Assembly (NCBI RefSeq): GCF_000805385.1
Contig: NZ_JTJW01000010.1
Coordinates: 124,001 to 188,000, forward strand
Direction: 5' to 3'
Origin: Mycolicibacterium setense
GTDB taxonomy: Bacteria; Actinomycetota; Actinomycetes; Mycobacteriales; Mycobacteriaceae
Length of the DNA: 64,000 bases
Shown here: piece by piece, positions 42,031 to 51,715 of the stretch
Layout of the letters: the number at the start of each line of letters is the position of its first letter
How positions within the stretch are numbered: the stretch's first letter is position 1
Translations under genes and position numbers: made by a program
The notes under the pieces: generated by a model
The model's input: the letters and a program-made list of their open reading frames with translations, nothing else
Database searches by the model: none
What the model was told of the DNA's origin: nothing

Positions 42031-43724
42031 TCCACAAGATCCTCGTATCGGTATTCGGTGGAAATCGGTTCGCCCGCTGCATGAGCCGCGTCCTCACGCT
42101 TGCGCAACTCGACGCGGCGGATCTTGCCCGAGATGGTCTTGGGCAGATCGAAGAACTCGACCCGGCGCACCTTGAGATAGGGCGCGAGATGGTCACGGGC
42201 ATAGGTCATGACGTCTTTCGCTGTGTCCGCGTTGGCTTCCCAGCCTTCGGCCAGCGCCACATACGCCTTGGGCACGGACAGCCGGGTGTCATCGGGCTGC
42301 GGCACCACCGCGGCCTCGACCACCGCTGGATGCTCGATCAGCACGCTTTCCAACTCGAACGGCGACACCTTGTAGTCACTGGACTTGAACACGTCGTCGG
42401 TGCGGCCGATGTAGGTGATGTAGCCGTCCTCATCACGGCTCGCGACGTCGCCGGTGTGGTAGTAACCGCCGGCCATCACGGCCTCATTGCGTTGCGGGTC
42501 ACCGAGATAGCCGGTCATCAGATTGTGCGGGTGCGCCGCGAGGTCCAGGCAGATCTCCCCCTCGTCGGTCGGCTTTCCGGTGATCGGATCCACCAGCACC
42601 ACCGGGACGCCCGGCATGGGACGGCCCATCGAACCGGGTTTCACCGGCTGGCCCGGAGTGTTGCCGACCAGCAGCGAGGTCTCGGTCTGGCCGAATCCGT
42701 CGCGGATCGTCAGGCCCCACGCCTTCTCGACCTGGGCGATCACATCGGGGTTCAGCGGTTCACCTGCGCCCAGGATCTCCCGCAGCCCCTCGGGCCGCTC
42801 ACCGAGGTCGGCCTGGATCAGCATGCGCCACACCGTCGGTGGGGCACAGAACGTGTTGACCTTCGCCCGCCGCAACTGGCCCATCAACGCCGCGGCGTCG
42901 AATCGCGCGTAGTTGTAGACGAAGATGGTCGCCTCGGCGATCCACGGCGCAAAGAAACAGCTCCAGGCATGCTTGGCCCAACCGGGTGAGCTGATCGCCA
43001 GGTGCACGTCACCGGGCGTGACGCCGATCCAGGCCATCGTGGTCAGATGCCCGACCGAATAGCTGACCTGGGAATGCTCCACCAGTTTGGGCCTGCTCGT
43101 GGTGCCGGAGGTGAAATAGATGAGCATCGGGTCATCGACCGTGGTGCCCGGGTCGAATCGCCGCGCCGGCACCGCGTCGGCGTCGGCGTAGCTGTGCCAG
43201 CCGGCGGGCGCGTCGCCGACCGCGATACGCACATAGTCGCCCGGCACCTCGGCGAACTTGACCGCATCGGCGGAGTTGGCGATGACGAACCGTACGCCAC
43301 CGCGAGCGATGCGATCCGACAGGTCCGCCGGGCCCAGCGCCCCGGTGGTCGGCATGATGACGGCGCCCAGCTTGGCGATGGCCAACATGGACTCCCACAA
43401 CTCAACCTGGTTGCCGAGCATCAGCAGGACCCGGTCACCCTTGGTCACGCCCAGCTCCTGCAACCAGGCCGCGACGCCATCCGACCGCTGCGCCATCTCG
43501 GCAAAAGTGACCTTCTGCTCGGAACCGTCCTCCTCGACGATCCACAACGCTGTGCGGCTGTTGCCCCTGGCGATCACATCGAACCAGTCGACAGCCCAGT
43601 TGAAAGCACCTGTGATCGACGGCCAGGCGAACTCCTCGACGGCCTTCTCATAGTCGGCGATGGTCGCGACCAGCTGGTCACGGGCCGTGCGGTACCGGTC
43701 TGTGTTGCTCGCGACGGAATCCAT
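42027..43724 (-). CDS. Acyl-CoA synthetase of the medium-chain/acetyl type
   Basis: A 565-residue adenylate-forming ligase resembling the ACSM/AcsA-like medium-chain acyl-CoA synthetases. An N-terminal FNWAVDWFDVIARGN segment is typical of this subgroup. It also shows IYFTSGTTSRPKLVEHSQ near 205, DGFGQTETSLLVGN, GYYHTGDVASRDEDG, and the catalytic lysine in LPKTISGKIRRVELRKRE. It is the first gene of a two-ligase operon. It is divergent from the GAF-LuxR regulator with 59 bases between starts, so control by that regulator is likely. Confidence 0.9.
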   Translation of the reverse strand: MDSVASNTDRYRTARDQLVATIADYEKAVEEFAWPSITGAFNWAVDWFDVIARGNSRTALWIVEEDGSEQKVTFAEMAQRSDGVAAWLQELGVTKGDRVLLMLGNQVELWESMLAIAKLGAVIMPTTGALGPADLSDRIARGGVRFVIANSADAVKFAEVPGDYVRIAVGDAPAGWHSYADADAVPARRFDPGTTVDDPMLIYFTSGTTSRPKLVEHSQVSYSVGHLTTMAWIGVTPGDVHLAISSPGWAKHAWSCFFAPWIAEATIFVYNYARFDAAALMGQLRRAKVNTFCAPPTVWRMLIQADLGERPEGLREILGAGEPLNPDVIAQVEKAWGLTIRDGFGQTETSLLVGNTPGQPVKPGSMGRPMPGVPVVLVDPITGKPTDEGEICLDLAAHPHNLMTGYLGDPQRNEAVMAGGYYHTGDVASRDEDGYITYIGRTDDVFKSSDYKVSPFELESVLIEHPAVVEAAVVPQPDDTRLSVPKAYVALAEGWEANADTAKDVMTYARDHLAPYLKVRRVEFFDLPKTISGKIRRVELRKREDAAHAAGEPISTEYRYEDLVE

Positions 43725-43783
43725 GACAGCTATGCTCTACGTCACACTTGCCCGCCCGCTACCCCCGAAAGTGGGTGCCGACG

Positions 43784-44623
43784 ATGCGCCCCTGGTTGCT
43801 GCGCCCGCGCGACGCCGACGCGGTCCGTGCCGAGCTGCGCAGGATGGCCGGCGATACCGGGCTTCCGTTGGCCTTCGGCGGGCAGGTTCATGAGGGCACG
43901 CTGCTGTTGAGCGAGTTCTTCGGCACCCGCACCGGCGCCATGCGCGGGCTCGCGGTGCTGCCCCGGGCGGGGCTCGGCGGGGCCAGCGTGGTGTCCCGTC
44001 GCCCGATCTCCGTGCCCGATTACCGGCGTGCGTCGACCATCACCCACGACTATGACGAGCCGGTGCTGTCCGAGGGCATCCGCTCGATCCTGGCCGTGCC
44101 CGTGATCGTCGACGGCACAGCCCGGGCCGTGCTGTACGGGGCGCACCGCACCAGCGCCCCGATCGGCGGGCGGACCGCGGCCGCGATGGTGGCCTCGGCG
44201 CAGCGGTTGAGCGAGGAGCTGCGGGTACGCGACGAGGTGGACCGCCGGCTGCGGATGCGTGAGGCCGCACTGACCAACTTCGCCGATCAGCCGGCCGATA
44301 CCGAGCAGATCCGTGAGGTGCACGCCGACCTGCGCCGGCTGGCGGCCGACACCCCGGACCTGGCCGGGCCGTTGCGGGAGCTGGCCGACCGGCTGGCCGT
44401 GGCACTCCGGGGCGACCCGCCGGCCAGCGCCCCGCTGACCACCCGCGAGCTCGACGTGCTGGCGCAGGTGGCTCTGGGATGCACCAATGCCGAAGCTGCC
44501 CAGCGGCTTTCACTCAAACCGGAAACGGTGAAGAGTTATCTGCGCAGCGCGGCAGCAAAACTCGGTGCCCGCAACCGGCACGAGGCGGTGTCCAAGGCCC
44601 GGCGGCTGCGCCACATTCCTTGA
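43784..44623 (+). CDS. GAF-domain LuxR-family transcriptional regulator
   Basis: A 279-residue DNA-binding regulator. A GAF-like sensor domain covers about residues 25-160 (for example LPRAGLGGASVVSRRPISVPDY and GIRSILAVPVIVDGTARAVLYG). A linker and a C-terminal LuxR helix-turn-helix follow (about 215-275: LTTRELDVLAQVALGCTNAEAAQRL then KPETVKSYLRSAAAKLGARNR). The divergent position next to two acyl-CoA synthetase genes suggests it controls them, perhaps sensing an acid or acyl-CoA. The ATG at 43784 was chosen; a TTG 36 bases upstream is possible. Confidence 0.85.
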   Translation: MRPWLLRPRDADAVRAELRRMAGDTGLPLAFGGQVHEGTLLLSEFFGTRTGAMRGLAVLPRAGLGGASVVSRRPISVPDYRRASTITHDYDEPVLSEGIRSILAVPVIVDGTARAVLYGAHRTSAPIGGRTAAAMVASAQRLSEELRVRDEVDRRLRMREAALTNFADQPADTEQIREVHADLRRLAADTPDLAGPLRELADRLAVALRGDPPASAPLTTRELDVLAQVALGCTNAEAAQRLSLKPETVKSYLRSAAAKLGARNRHEAVSKARRLRHIP

Positions 44624-44646
44624 CCGTGGGGCGTCAGAGACACTTG

Positions 44647-44687
44647 CGCTGAAGATAGCGGCCACTGGGTGGCAGTAATCTTCAGCG
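44647..44687. terminator. Hairpin after the LuxR-type gene
   Basis: CGCTGAAGAT (44647-44656) pairs perfectly with ATCTTCAGCG (44678-44687). A nested stem GCCAC (44661-44665) with GTGGC (44669-44673) lies inside. It lies 24 bases after the regulator stop and 47 bases before the epoxide hydrolase start, so it is a terminator or, less likely, an operator. Confidence 0.65.
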
Positions 44688-44733
44688 TAATGCTCGGCAC
44701 CGCACACCACCTCGGACTGGGAGGATGGCCCAC

Positions 44734-45843
44734 ATGACCTCGATCCAGCCGTTCCGCATCGCAATTCCCGACGCCGACCTCGACGACCTCAAGCAGCGCC
44801 TCGCCCGGACCCGGTGGCCCGAGGCCGAATGCGTCGACGACTGGACCCAGGGCATCCCACTGGACTACACCCGCGACCTCGCCGACTACTGGGCCAACAC
44901 CTACGACTGGCGGGCCCGCGAGGCCGCGCTGAACCGGTTCGACCACTTCACCACCGAGATCGACGGGCTCGACATCCATTTCATCCACCAGCGGTCCGGG
45001 CGTGAGGACGCGTTTCCGCTCCTGATCACCCACGGCTGGCCCGGATCCATCGTCGAATTCCACAAGGTGATCGAGCCGCTGACCGAGGCCGGGTTCGACG
45101 TGGTGTGCCCCTCGCTGCCGGGCTACGGATTCTCCGGCAAACCGAGCACCCCGGGCTGGGGTATCGGGAAAATCGCGCAGGCCTGGGACACGTTGATGAC
45201 CCGGCTGGGCTACGACCGGTACGGTGCCCAGGGCGGCGACTGGGGTGCCGCGGTGACGACGCAGATCGGCCGAAACGTAGGCTCGTGCGTGGCCATTCAC
45301 GTGAACATGCCGATCGCCCAGCCGCCGGCCGAGGGCATCGGGGAGATGACCGAGGACCTACAGAAGGCCCTGGCCCGCATCGACTACTACCGCAAATGGG
45401 ATTCGGGCTACATGAAGCAGCAGTCCACCCGACCACAGACCGTCGGGTACGGGCTGGTGGACTCCCCCGTCGGTCAGCTGGCGTGGATCGTGGAGAAGTT
45501 CTGGTCATGGATGGACTGCGACGGGAACCCCGAAAACGTGGTGCATCGCGATGAACTGCTCGACAACGTGATGCTGTACTGGCTCACCGCGTCGGCGGCG
45601 TCGTCAGCCCGGCTGTACTGGGAGAGCCACGACACCTGGGGCGGTGGCGGGGAATACGTCAGCCTGCCCACTGGGATCGCGTCGTTCCCGCTGGAGATCC
45701 TGCGCGCGCCGCGAAGCTGGTGCGAAACCGGTTACAACGTCACCCACTACACGACGATGCCCCGGGGCGGCCACTTCGCGGCGTTCGAGCAGCCGGAGTT
45801 GTTCGTCGAGGACGTGAAGACTTTCTTCGACACGGTGCGGTGA
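44734..45843 (+). CDS. Epoxide hydrolase (EPHN-type alpha/beta hydrolase)
   Basis: It opens epoxides to diols through a covalent ester on an aspartate. The 369-residue protein has the N-terminal EPHN domain (DADLDDLKQRLARTRWPEAE), the oxyanion motif HGWPGS at 100-105, and nucleophile D169 in GAQGGDWGAAV. The catalytic histidine is near residue 347 in PRGGHFAAFEQPE. This is the juvenile-hormone/microsomal epoxide hydrolase type, abundant in mycobacteria. The ATG at 44734 was chosen because GGGAGG ends 9 bases upstream; the ATG at 44725 would have no spacing. Confidence 0.92.
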   Translation: MTSIQPFRIAIPDADLDDLKQRLARTRWPEAECVDDWTQGIPLDYTRDLADYWANTYDWRAREAALNRFDHFTTEIDGLDIHFIHQRSGREDAFPLLITHGWPGSIVEFHKVIEPLTEAGFDVVCPSLPGYGFSGKPSTPGWGIGKIAQAWDTLMTRLGYDRYGAQGGDWGAAVTTQIGRNVGSCVAIHVNMPIAQPPAEGIGEMTEDLQKALARIDYYRKWDSGYMKQQSTRPQTVGYGLVDSPVGQLAWIVEKFWSWMDCDGNPENVVHRDELLDNVMLYWLTASAASSARLYWESHDTWGGGGEYVSLPTGIASFPLEILRAPRSWCETGYNVTHYTTMPRGGHFAAFEQPELFVEDVKTFFDTVR

Positions 45844-45957
45844 AACCGGCCCGACATCGAAAAGCTGTGATCGCGCGTCGGTTTCTGCACTTGCGCTGTG
45901 GATTCGGCGCGGCAGCAGCCGGAGGGTAGAAAGCGGAGTAGGCGTGCCCGCAGCACC

Positions 45958-47808
45958 TCAGGCCAGCGAGTCCACCCAGGCCCGGTGCAACGCCGCGTAA
46001 GCCCCGTCGGTCCGGCCGATCAGATCGGCGGGTGCGCCGTCCTCGATGATGCGGCCGTGCTCGAGCACCAGCACCCGGTCTGCGATCTGCACCGTGGACA
46101 GCCGGTGCGCGATCACCAGTGCGGTGCGGTCGGCCAACACGGTTTCCAACGCGCGCTGCACCATTCGTTCGCTCGGGATGTCCAGTGAGGACGTCGCCTC
46201 ATCCAGGATCAGCACCGCCGGATCGGCCAGGAATGCCCGGGCGAATGCCACCAGCTGTCGCTGCCCCGCCGAGAGCCGGCCGCCGCGCTTGGCGACATCG
46301 GTGTCATACCCGTCGGGCAACATGCCGATGAAGCGGTCCGCACCAACTGCCTCGGCCGCCTCCCGAACCTCCGCGTCGGTGGCCTCGGGCCGCCCGAACC
46401 GGATGTTGTCGGCGACCGTCCCGGAGAACATGAAGTTCTCCTGCGTGACCATCACGACGTGCCGGCGCAATTCGGACTGCGTCAGCGCCCGCAGGTCCAC
46501 ACCGTCGAGGGTCACCGATCCGGCTGTGGGGTCATAGAAGCGGGAGATCAGCTTGGCGATGGTGGTCTTGCCCGCACCGGTGGTGCCGACCAGCGCCACG
46601 GTCTGGCCGGCCGGCACCGAGAGCTCAAGCCCGGGCAGGACCGGACGGCCCGGCGAGTACTCGAACCGCACGTCATGAAACGTGACGGCGCCCTTGGGGT
46701 CCGGTAGTGCGACCGGTGCCGCCGGATCCGCGATACGCGGCTGCTGCGCCAGCACCCCGGCCAGCTTCTCCAGCGCCGAGGACGCCGACTGGAACGTGTT
46801 GAAGAACTGCGAGATCTCCTGCATCGGTTCGAAGAACATCCGCAGGTAGAGCAGGAAGGCGGCCAGCGTGCCGATGGTCATCTCGCCGTGAAGCACGCGA
46901 GAACCGCCGTAGAGCAGCACCACACCCGTGGTGAGGTTGCCGACCAGCTTGACGCCGGGCATGAAGATGGCCAGCAGCTTGAAGGTCTTCTCGTTGATCG
47001 CCCGGTACTCGTCGGCGACATCGTCGAAGATCTCCTGGTTGCGCGGCTCGCGCCGGTACGCCTGCACGGCCTTGATGCCCGTCATGGTCTCGACGAACTG
47101 CACGATCACCAGCGCCGCGCTCTCGCGCACCAGCCGGTACGTCTTGCCCGACTCGTTGCGGAACCACCACACCAGGGCGACCAGGATCGGAAACGCCACC
47201 AGGCACATCAGGCCCAGCCGCCAATCGAGTGCCACCAGCAGGACCGCTGTGCCGAACAGCGTCAGCACCGCGGTGATCAGGCTGTCGAAACCCGTTTCCA
47301 GCATGTCCTGGATGGCCTCGACGTCGTTGGTGGACCGGCTGACCACCCGGCCCGACGTATACCGGTCGTGGAAGGCCACATCGAGTCTGCCGAAATGCCG
47401 GAACACCCGACGGCGCAACTCCAACAGCACGCGCTGGCCGACCCGACCGGAGCGGCGCAGGAAGAACATGCGGCTGATGGCCTGCACGATCACCACCGCG
47501 CACAACGTCCCGACGATGAGCATCAGCTCACGGGCCGGGCCGCCCTCGAGAATCGGCGGGATACCCCGGTCGATACCGCGCTGCACCAGGATCGGAACCG
47601 ACAGCCGGGCAGCGTTTTCCACGACGACCACCAACGCCAGCGCCGCGACAGTCCACCGGTACGGACGCAGCAGTGACACGAGCAGTGCCCGCGCCTCACG
47701 GCGCCGGGGCACGCTTTCGTCGATCGGGAGGGTGTTGGCGTCGCCGGTGGTGCCGGTGGCACCGTCGCGGTCCTCGGTGACCTGTCCGCGCCAGTCAGTG
47801 ACGGTCAT
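45958..47808 (-). CDS. ABC exporter half-transporter (heterodimer subunit 2)
   Basis: A type IV ABC exporter with fused membrane and ATPase domains, 616 residues. Six helices lie in about 45-330. The nucleotide-binding domain (about 365-600) has Walker A GTTGAGKTTIAK, signature RLSAGQRQLVAFARA, Walker B LILDEATSSLD and the switch histidine in VIAHRLSTVQ. It is coupled to the upstream gene by an ATGA overlap, so the two probably form a heterodimer, like Rv1273c/Rv1272c of M. tuberculosis. The exported compound is unknown; lipids or drugs are typical. Confidence 0.92.
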   Translation of the reverse strand: MTVTDWRGQVTEDRDGATGTTGDANTLPIDESVPRRREARALLVSLLRPYRWTVAALALVVVVENAARLSVPILVQRGIDRGIPPILEGGPARELMLIVGTLCAVVIVQAISRMFFLRRSGRVGQRVLLELRRRVFRHFGRLDVAFHDRYTSGRVVSRSTNDVEAIQDMLETGFDSLITAVLTLFGTAVLLVALDWRLGLMCLVAFPILVALVWWFRNESGKTYRLVRESAALVIVQFVETMTGIKAVQAYRREPRNQEIFDDVADEYRAINEKTFKLLAIFMPGVKLVGNLTTGVVLLYGGSRVLHGEMTIGTLAAFLLYLRMFFEPMQEISQFFNTFQSASSALEKLAGVLAQQPRIADPAAPVALPDPKGAVTFHDVRFEYSPGRPVLPGLELSVPAGQTVALVGTTGAGKTTIAKLISRFYDPTAGSVTLDGVDLRALTQSELRRHVVMVTQENFMFSGTVADNIRFGRPEATDAEVREAAEAVGADRFIGMLPDGYDTDVAKRGGRLSAGQRQLVAFARAFLADPAVLILDEATSSLDIPSERMVQRALETVLADRTALVIAHRLSTVQIADRVLVLEHGRIIEDGAPADLIGRTDGAYAALHRAWVDSLA

Positions 47809-49712
47809 CGGCGCTGCACCTCCGCGCTGAGATGTGGTGGCTCGCCGACTTCATCGATGGCCGCACGTTCGGCTTGGCCACGTTCCAGCCGGCCCAACTC
47901 CTCGTCGTCCTCCCATTCACAACTGCGCTCGCAGGCGTCGTCGAGTTCGTCGTCGGCGGCCAGCAGATAACGGTATTGCGGCACCTGCGCGAGCAATTCG
48001 GCGTGCGTCCCGATGTGGGTGATGGTGCCGTCCTGGAGCAGGGCGACCTTGTCCGCCAACAGCACGGTCGACGCACGATGCGCCACGATGATGCCTGTCA
48101 CCCCGCGCAGCACGCGGCCCAGAGCTTCCGTCACCACGGCCTCGGTGTGTACGTCCAGCGCCGACAACGTGTCGTCGAGCACCAGGATCTTCGGCGCCGC
48201 CAGGATCGCGCGGGCCAGCGAAAGACGTTGGCGCTGACCGCCGGACAGGCTCATGCCCTGCTCGCCGATCCGGGTGTCCAGGCCGAACGGCAGGTCGTAG
48301 ACGAACTGCGCCGCCGCGATCTCGATGGCCTGGCCCAACTGCTCGTCCGTGGCGTCCGCACGGCCCAGCCTCAGATTCTCGGCCACCGACATCGAGAACA
48401 GCGTCGGATCCTCGAACGCGGTGGCGACGGTCTGCCGCAGCGCCGGCAGGCTCAGTTCCCGGATGTCGCGGCCGTCGATCAGGATCTGCCCTTCGGTGAC
48501 GTCATAGAGCCGCGAGAACAACGCCGCCAGCACCGATTTGCCCGATCCGGTCGCGCCCACCAACGCCAGTGTCTGCCCCGGCTCGACGACGGCGGTGGCA
48601 TGGCGCAGTACCCATTTGCCCTCCCCGTCGGGGAACTTGAAACCCACATCACGCAATTCCAGCCGGCCGCCGCGGGGCGGCAGCGACACCGGGCCGTCGG
48701 CGATCTCGATCGGAGCGTCGAAGATCTCGGCGATGCGGTTGGCCGCGGTGAACGACTCCTGCGTCATCGACAGCAGGAAACCCAGGGAAGCGATGGGCCA
48801 CACCAGCGACAGCATCATCGTGATGAAGGCGACCAGGGTGCCCATCGTGACGTGGCCGTGGCCCGCCGCGTACGCACCGAACCCCAACACCACGATCAAG
48901 GTGAGGTTGGGAATCACCTCCAGCAGCGTCCAGAACTTCGCCGACACACCCACTCTGGCGACCTGGGTGTCATACAGCTGCGTGGCCTGCTCGTCGAACC
49001 GGTCGATCACATAGTCCTCACGGCCGAATGCCTTGACCACCCGCAGCCCGAGCGCCGCCTCCTCGACATGAGTCGCGACGTGCCCCGTCTGGTCTTGCGC
49101 CAACCGCGACAGCCGGGTGTACTCGCGCTCGAAATGCAGGACGGTCAGCGTGATCGGCACGATCGACACCAGCACCACCACACCGAGCGGCCAGTACATG
49201 GCCAGCAGGATCGACGTCACCACGACGATCTGCAGGCCGTTGAGGATCAGGAACACCAACCCGAAGGACAGGAACCGGCGGATCGTGGACAGGTCGTTCA
49301 TCACCCGCGACAACAGCTGCCCGGACTGCCAGCGGCTGTGGAAGCTCATCGGCAATATCTGCAGGCGCGCGTAGAGATCCTTGCGGATGTCCGCCTCGAC
49401 GCCCATGGTCGCGCGGGCCACCAGCCAGCGCCGGATGAACCACAGCACCGCCTCGGAGATGCCGACCGCGACCGCGGCCGAGCCCAGGACCCACAGCCCG
49501 TGCGGATCCTGGTGGCGCACCGGACCGTCGATCACGGCCTTGGTCATCAGCGGAATCGCCACCGTCGCAGCCAGGCTGACCACCGCGACCACGACCATCA
49601 CGATCCAGCGGGCCCGGTACGGCAGCAGATAAGGCAACAGCCGCCACAGATCTGAACTGGTCCGGAGCCGCTTCGAGGGCGGGGCGATCGCGGGTTGGCT
49701 CACTGAGTCCAT
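47805..49712 (-). CDS. ABC exporter half-transporter (heterodimer subunit 1)
   Basis: The partner of the downstream half-transporter, 635 residues. Membrane domain about 30-320. ATPase domain about 350-590 with Walker A GATGSGKSVLAALF, signature MSLSGGQRQRLSLARA, Walker B ILVLDDTLSALD and VAHRASTVLLAD. After Walker B the residue is aspartate (LDD) where active sites carry glutamate, the usual mark of the degenerate site in heterodimeric exporters. The C-terminal 45 residues are a charged tail (DDELDDACERSCEWEDDEEL). The ATG at 49712 fits family length. Confidence 0.92.
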   Translation of the reverse strand: MDSVSQPAIAPPSKRLRTSSDLWRLLPYLLPYRARWIVMVVVAVVSLAATVAIPLMTKAVIDGPVRHQDPHGLWVLGSAAVAVGISEAVLWFIRRWLVARATMGVEADIRKDLYARLQILPMSFHSRWQSGQLLSRVMNDLSTIRRFLSFGLVFLILNGLQIVVVTSILLAMYWPLGVVVLVSIVPITLTVLHFEREYTRLSRLAQDQTGHVATHVEEAALGLRVVKAFGREDYVIDRFDEQATQLYDTQVARVGVSAKFWTLLEVIPNLTLIVVLGFGAYAAGHGHVTMGTLVAFITMMLSLVWPIASLGFLLSMTQESFTAANRIAEIFDAPIEIADGPVSLPPRGGRLELRDVGFKFPDGEGKWVLRHATAVVEPGQTLALVGATGSGKSVLAALFSRLYDVTEGQILIDGRDIRELSLPALRQTVATAFEDPTLFSMSVAENLRLGRADATDEQLGQAIEIAAAQFVYDLPFGLDTRIGEQGMSLSGGQRQRLSLARAILAAPKILVLDDTLSALDVHTEAVVTEALGRVLRGVTGIIVAHRASTVLLADKVALLQDGTITHIGTHAELLAQVPQYRYLLAADDELDDACERSCEWEDDEELGRLERGQAERAAIDEVGEPPHLSAEVQRR

Positions 49713-49739
49713 CTTCCCATCACGGGCAAACGATTAACC

Positions 49740-51638
49740 TCACGCAGCCGGTGCCTCCTCGGCGAATTGCGTGTCGTACAGCTCGGCGTACCGGCCGCCG
49801 CGGGCCAGCAACTCGCGATGCGTGCCGCGCTCGACGATGCGCCCGTCCTCGACGACGAGAATGAGATCGGCCGCGCGGACCGTGGACAACCGGTGCGCGA
49901 TGACGATCGAGGTGCGCCCGCCCAATGCCTCGGCCAGAGCCTGCTGAACGGCGGCCTCCGAGGCCGAATCCAGCGACGCCGTCGCCTCATCGAGCACCAC
50001 CACCCGTGATCGTCCCAACAGCAGGCGCGCGATGGTCAACCGCTGCCGCTGTCCTCCCGACAGACGGTATCCGCGCTCACCGACAACCGTGTCCAAGCCG
50101 TCGGGCATGGCCGCGACCACATCGTCGAGCCGGGCGCGGCGCAGGGCCTCCCAGAGTTGGTCGTCGCCCACACCCGGGGCGGCCAACTGCAGGTTCGCGC
50201 GGATCGACTCGTGGAACAGATGCCCGTCCTGGGTCACCATGCCCACGGTGTCCTTGAGCGACGCGAACGTCACGTCCCGCACGTCGGTCCCGTTGAGCCT
50301 GATCGCCCCGGAGTCGACGTCGTAGAGCCGGGCCAGCAGCGACGCGATGGTCGACTTGCCTGCCCCCGACGATCCGACCAATGCCACCATCTGCCCGGGC
50401 CGGGCGGTGAACGAAATACCGTGCAGCACCTCGTCACCACCACGCTCATCCAGCGTCGCCACCTCTTCCAGCGAGGCCAGCGACACCTTGTCCGCCGACG
50501 GGTAGGCGAACCGGACGTCGTCGAATTCAACGGACACCGGATCCCGGTCATCCTGGCCGGGCACAGCCACCGCGCCGGGCTTCTCGGCGATGAGCGGCAC
50601 CAGGTCCAGCACCTCGAAAACCCGCTCGAAGGAGACCAGCGCGCTCGCGATCTCGACCCGCGCGTTGGCCAGTGCGGTCAGCGGCGCATACAGCCGGGTC
50701 AGCAACAGCGCCAGCGACACGACGGCACCGGCCTGCAGCTGCCCGCCGATCGCCAGCACGCCGCCCAGCCCGTAGACCAGGGCCAGGGCCAGCGCCGACA
50801 TCAGCGTCAGCGAGTGCATGAACGCCGCCTGCAGCATCGCCGTGCGCACCCCGATGTCACGCACCCGGTCAGCGCGCACCGCGAACTCGTCGGACTCACG
50901 CGCCGGGTCGCCGAACAGCTTGACCAGCGTGGCCCCCGGTGCGGAGAACCGTTCGGTCATCTGGGTGTTCATCGTGGCGTTGTGGGTGGCCGCCTCGCGG
51001 GACAGCCCGGCCATCCGGGCGCCGATGCGGCGGGCCGGCAGCACGAACAGCGGCAGCAGGGCCAACGACAGCAGGGTGATCTGCCAGGAGATGCTGAGCA
51101 TCACCACCAGCGTCAATGTCAGAGTGACAAGGTTGGCGACGATGCCCGAGAGCGTGTCGGAGAAGGCGCGCTGTGCCCCGATGACGTCATTGCCCAGCCG
51201 GCTCACCAGCGCGCCGGTCCGGGTGCGGGTGAAGAACGCCACCGGCATGCGCTGCACATGGTCGAACACGGCGGTGCGCAGATCCAGGATCAGCCCTTCA
51301 CCGATGTTGGATGACAACCACCTGGTCAACAGGGCCACCGCGGCTTCAGCGACGGCGATCGCGGCGATGGTGCAGGCCAGCAGGACCACCGTCGACGCCG
51401 GCCCGCCCTGCGTGATCGCGTCGACCACACGGCCGGCCAGCACCGGCGTCGTCACCGTCAAAACGGCACTGACCACGCTGATCGCCACGAACCCGCCCAG
51501 CATCCGGTGGTGGCGCGCGGCGAACCGCCAGATCCGGGACAACAGCCGCCGATCGGCCAGTGCGCGCAGGTCACCGTCGCGGGCATGTGCCTGCCGGTAC
51601 AGCGACTGCCGCGCCACCGTTTCCATACTCATGAGCAT
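49740..51638 (-). CDS. ABC exporter half-transporter
   Basis: A third fused membrane/ATPase exporter, about 632 residues, in the same orientation and 27 bases upstream of the heterodimer pair. The ATPase domain has Walker A GSSGAGKSTIASLLARL, signature YRLSGGQRQRLTIARL, Walker B VVLDEATASLDS (catalytic Glu present) and VIAHRLSTVRAAD. It may work as a homodimer. The start is ambiguous: GTG 51641 and ATGs at 51638, 51632 and 51626 are in frame; 51638 fits best with the AGG about 10 bases upstream. It is divergent from prrA, so the PrrA regulator could influence it. Confidence 0.9.
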   Translation of the reverse strand: MLMSMETVARQSLYRQAHARDGDLRALADRRLLSRIWRFAARHHRMLGGFVAISVVSAVLTVTTPVLAGRVVDAITQGGPASTVVLLACTIAAIAVAEAAVALLTRWLSSNIGEGLILDLRTAVFDHVQRMPVAFFTRTRTGALVSRLGNDVIGAQRAFSDTLSGIVANLVTLTLTLVVMLSISWQITLLSLALLPLFVLPARRIGARMAGLSREAATHNATMNTQMTERFSAPGATLVKLFGDPARESDEFAVRADRVRDIGVRTAMLQAAFMHSLTLMSALALALVYGLGGVLAIGGQLQAGAVVSLALLLTRLYAPLTALANARVEIASALVSFERVFEVLDLVPLIAEKPGAVAVPGQDDRDPVSVEFDDVRFAYPSADKVSLASLEEVATLDERGGDEVLHGISFTARPGQMVALVGSSGAGKSTIASLLARLYDVDSGAIRLNGTDVRDVTFASLKDTVGMVTQDGHLFHESIRANLQLAAPGVGDDQLWEALRRARLDDVVAAMPDGLDTVVGERGYRLSGGQRQRLTIARLLLGRSRVVVLDEATASLDSASEAAVQQALAEALGGRTSIVIAHRLSTVRAADLILVVEDGRIVERGTHRELLARGGRYAELYDTQFAEEAPAA

Positions 51639-51715
51639 CACCGTAAAACCTGAACAATTATTGAGGTCAAAGATTCCCGGGCGCCTGCGCGATCAGCTGT
51701 GGTTCATCGGGCAAG

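Noticed and set aside
47832..49655. About 600-codon open frame antisense to the ABC exporter gene
   Set aside because: Same third-position GC effect; rich in Gln, His and Arg and without recognisable domains.
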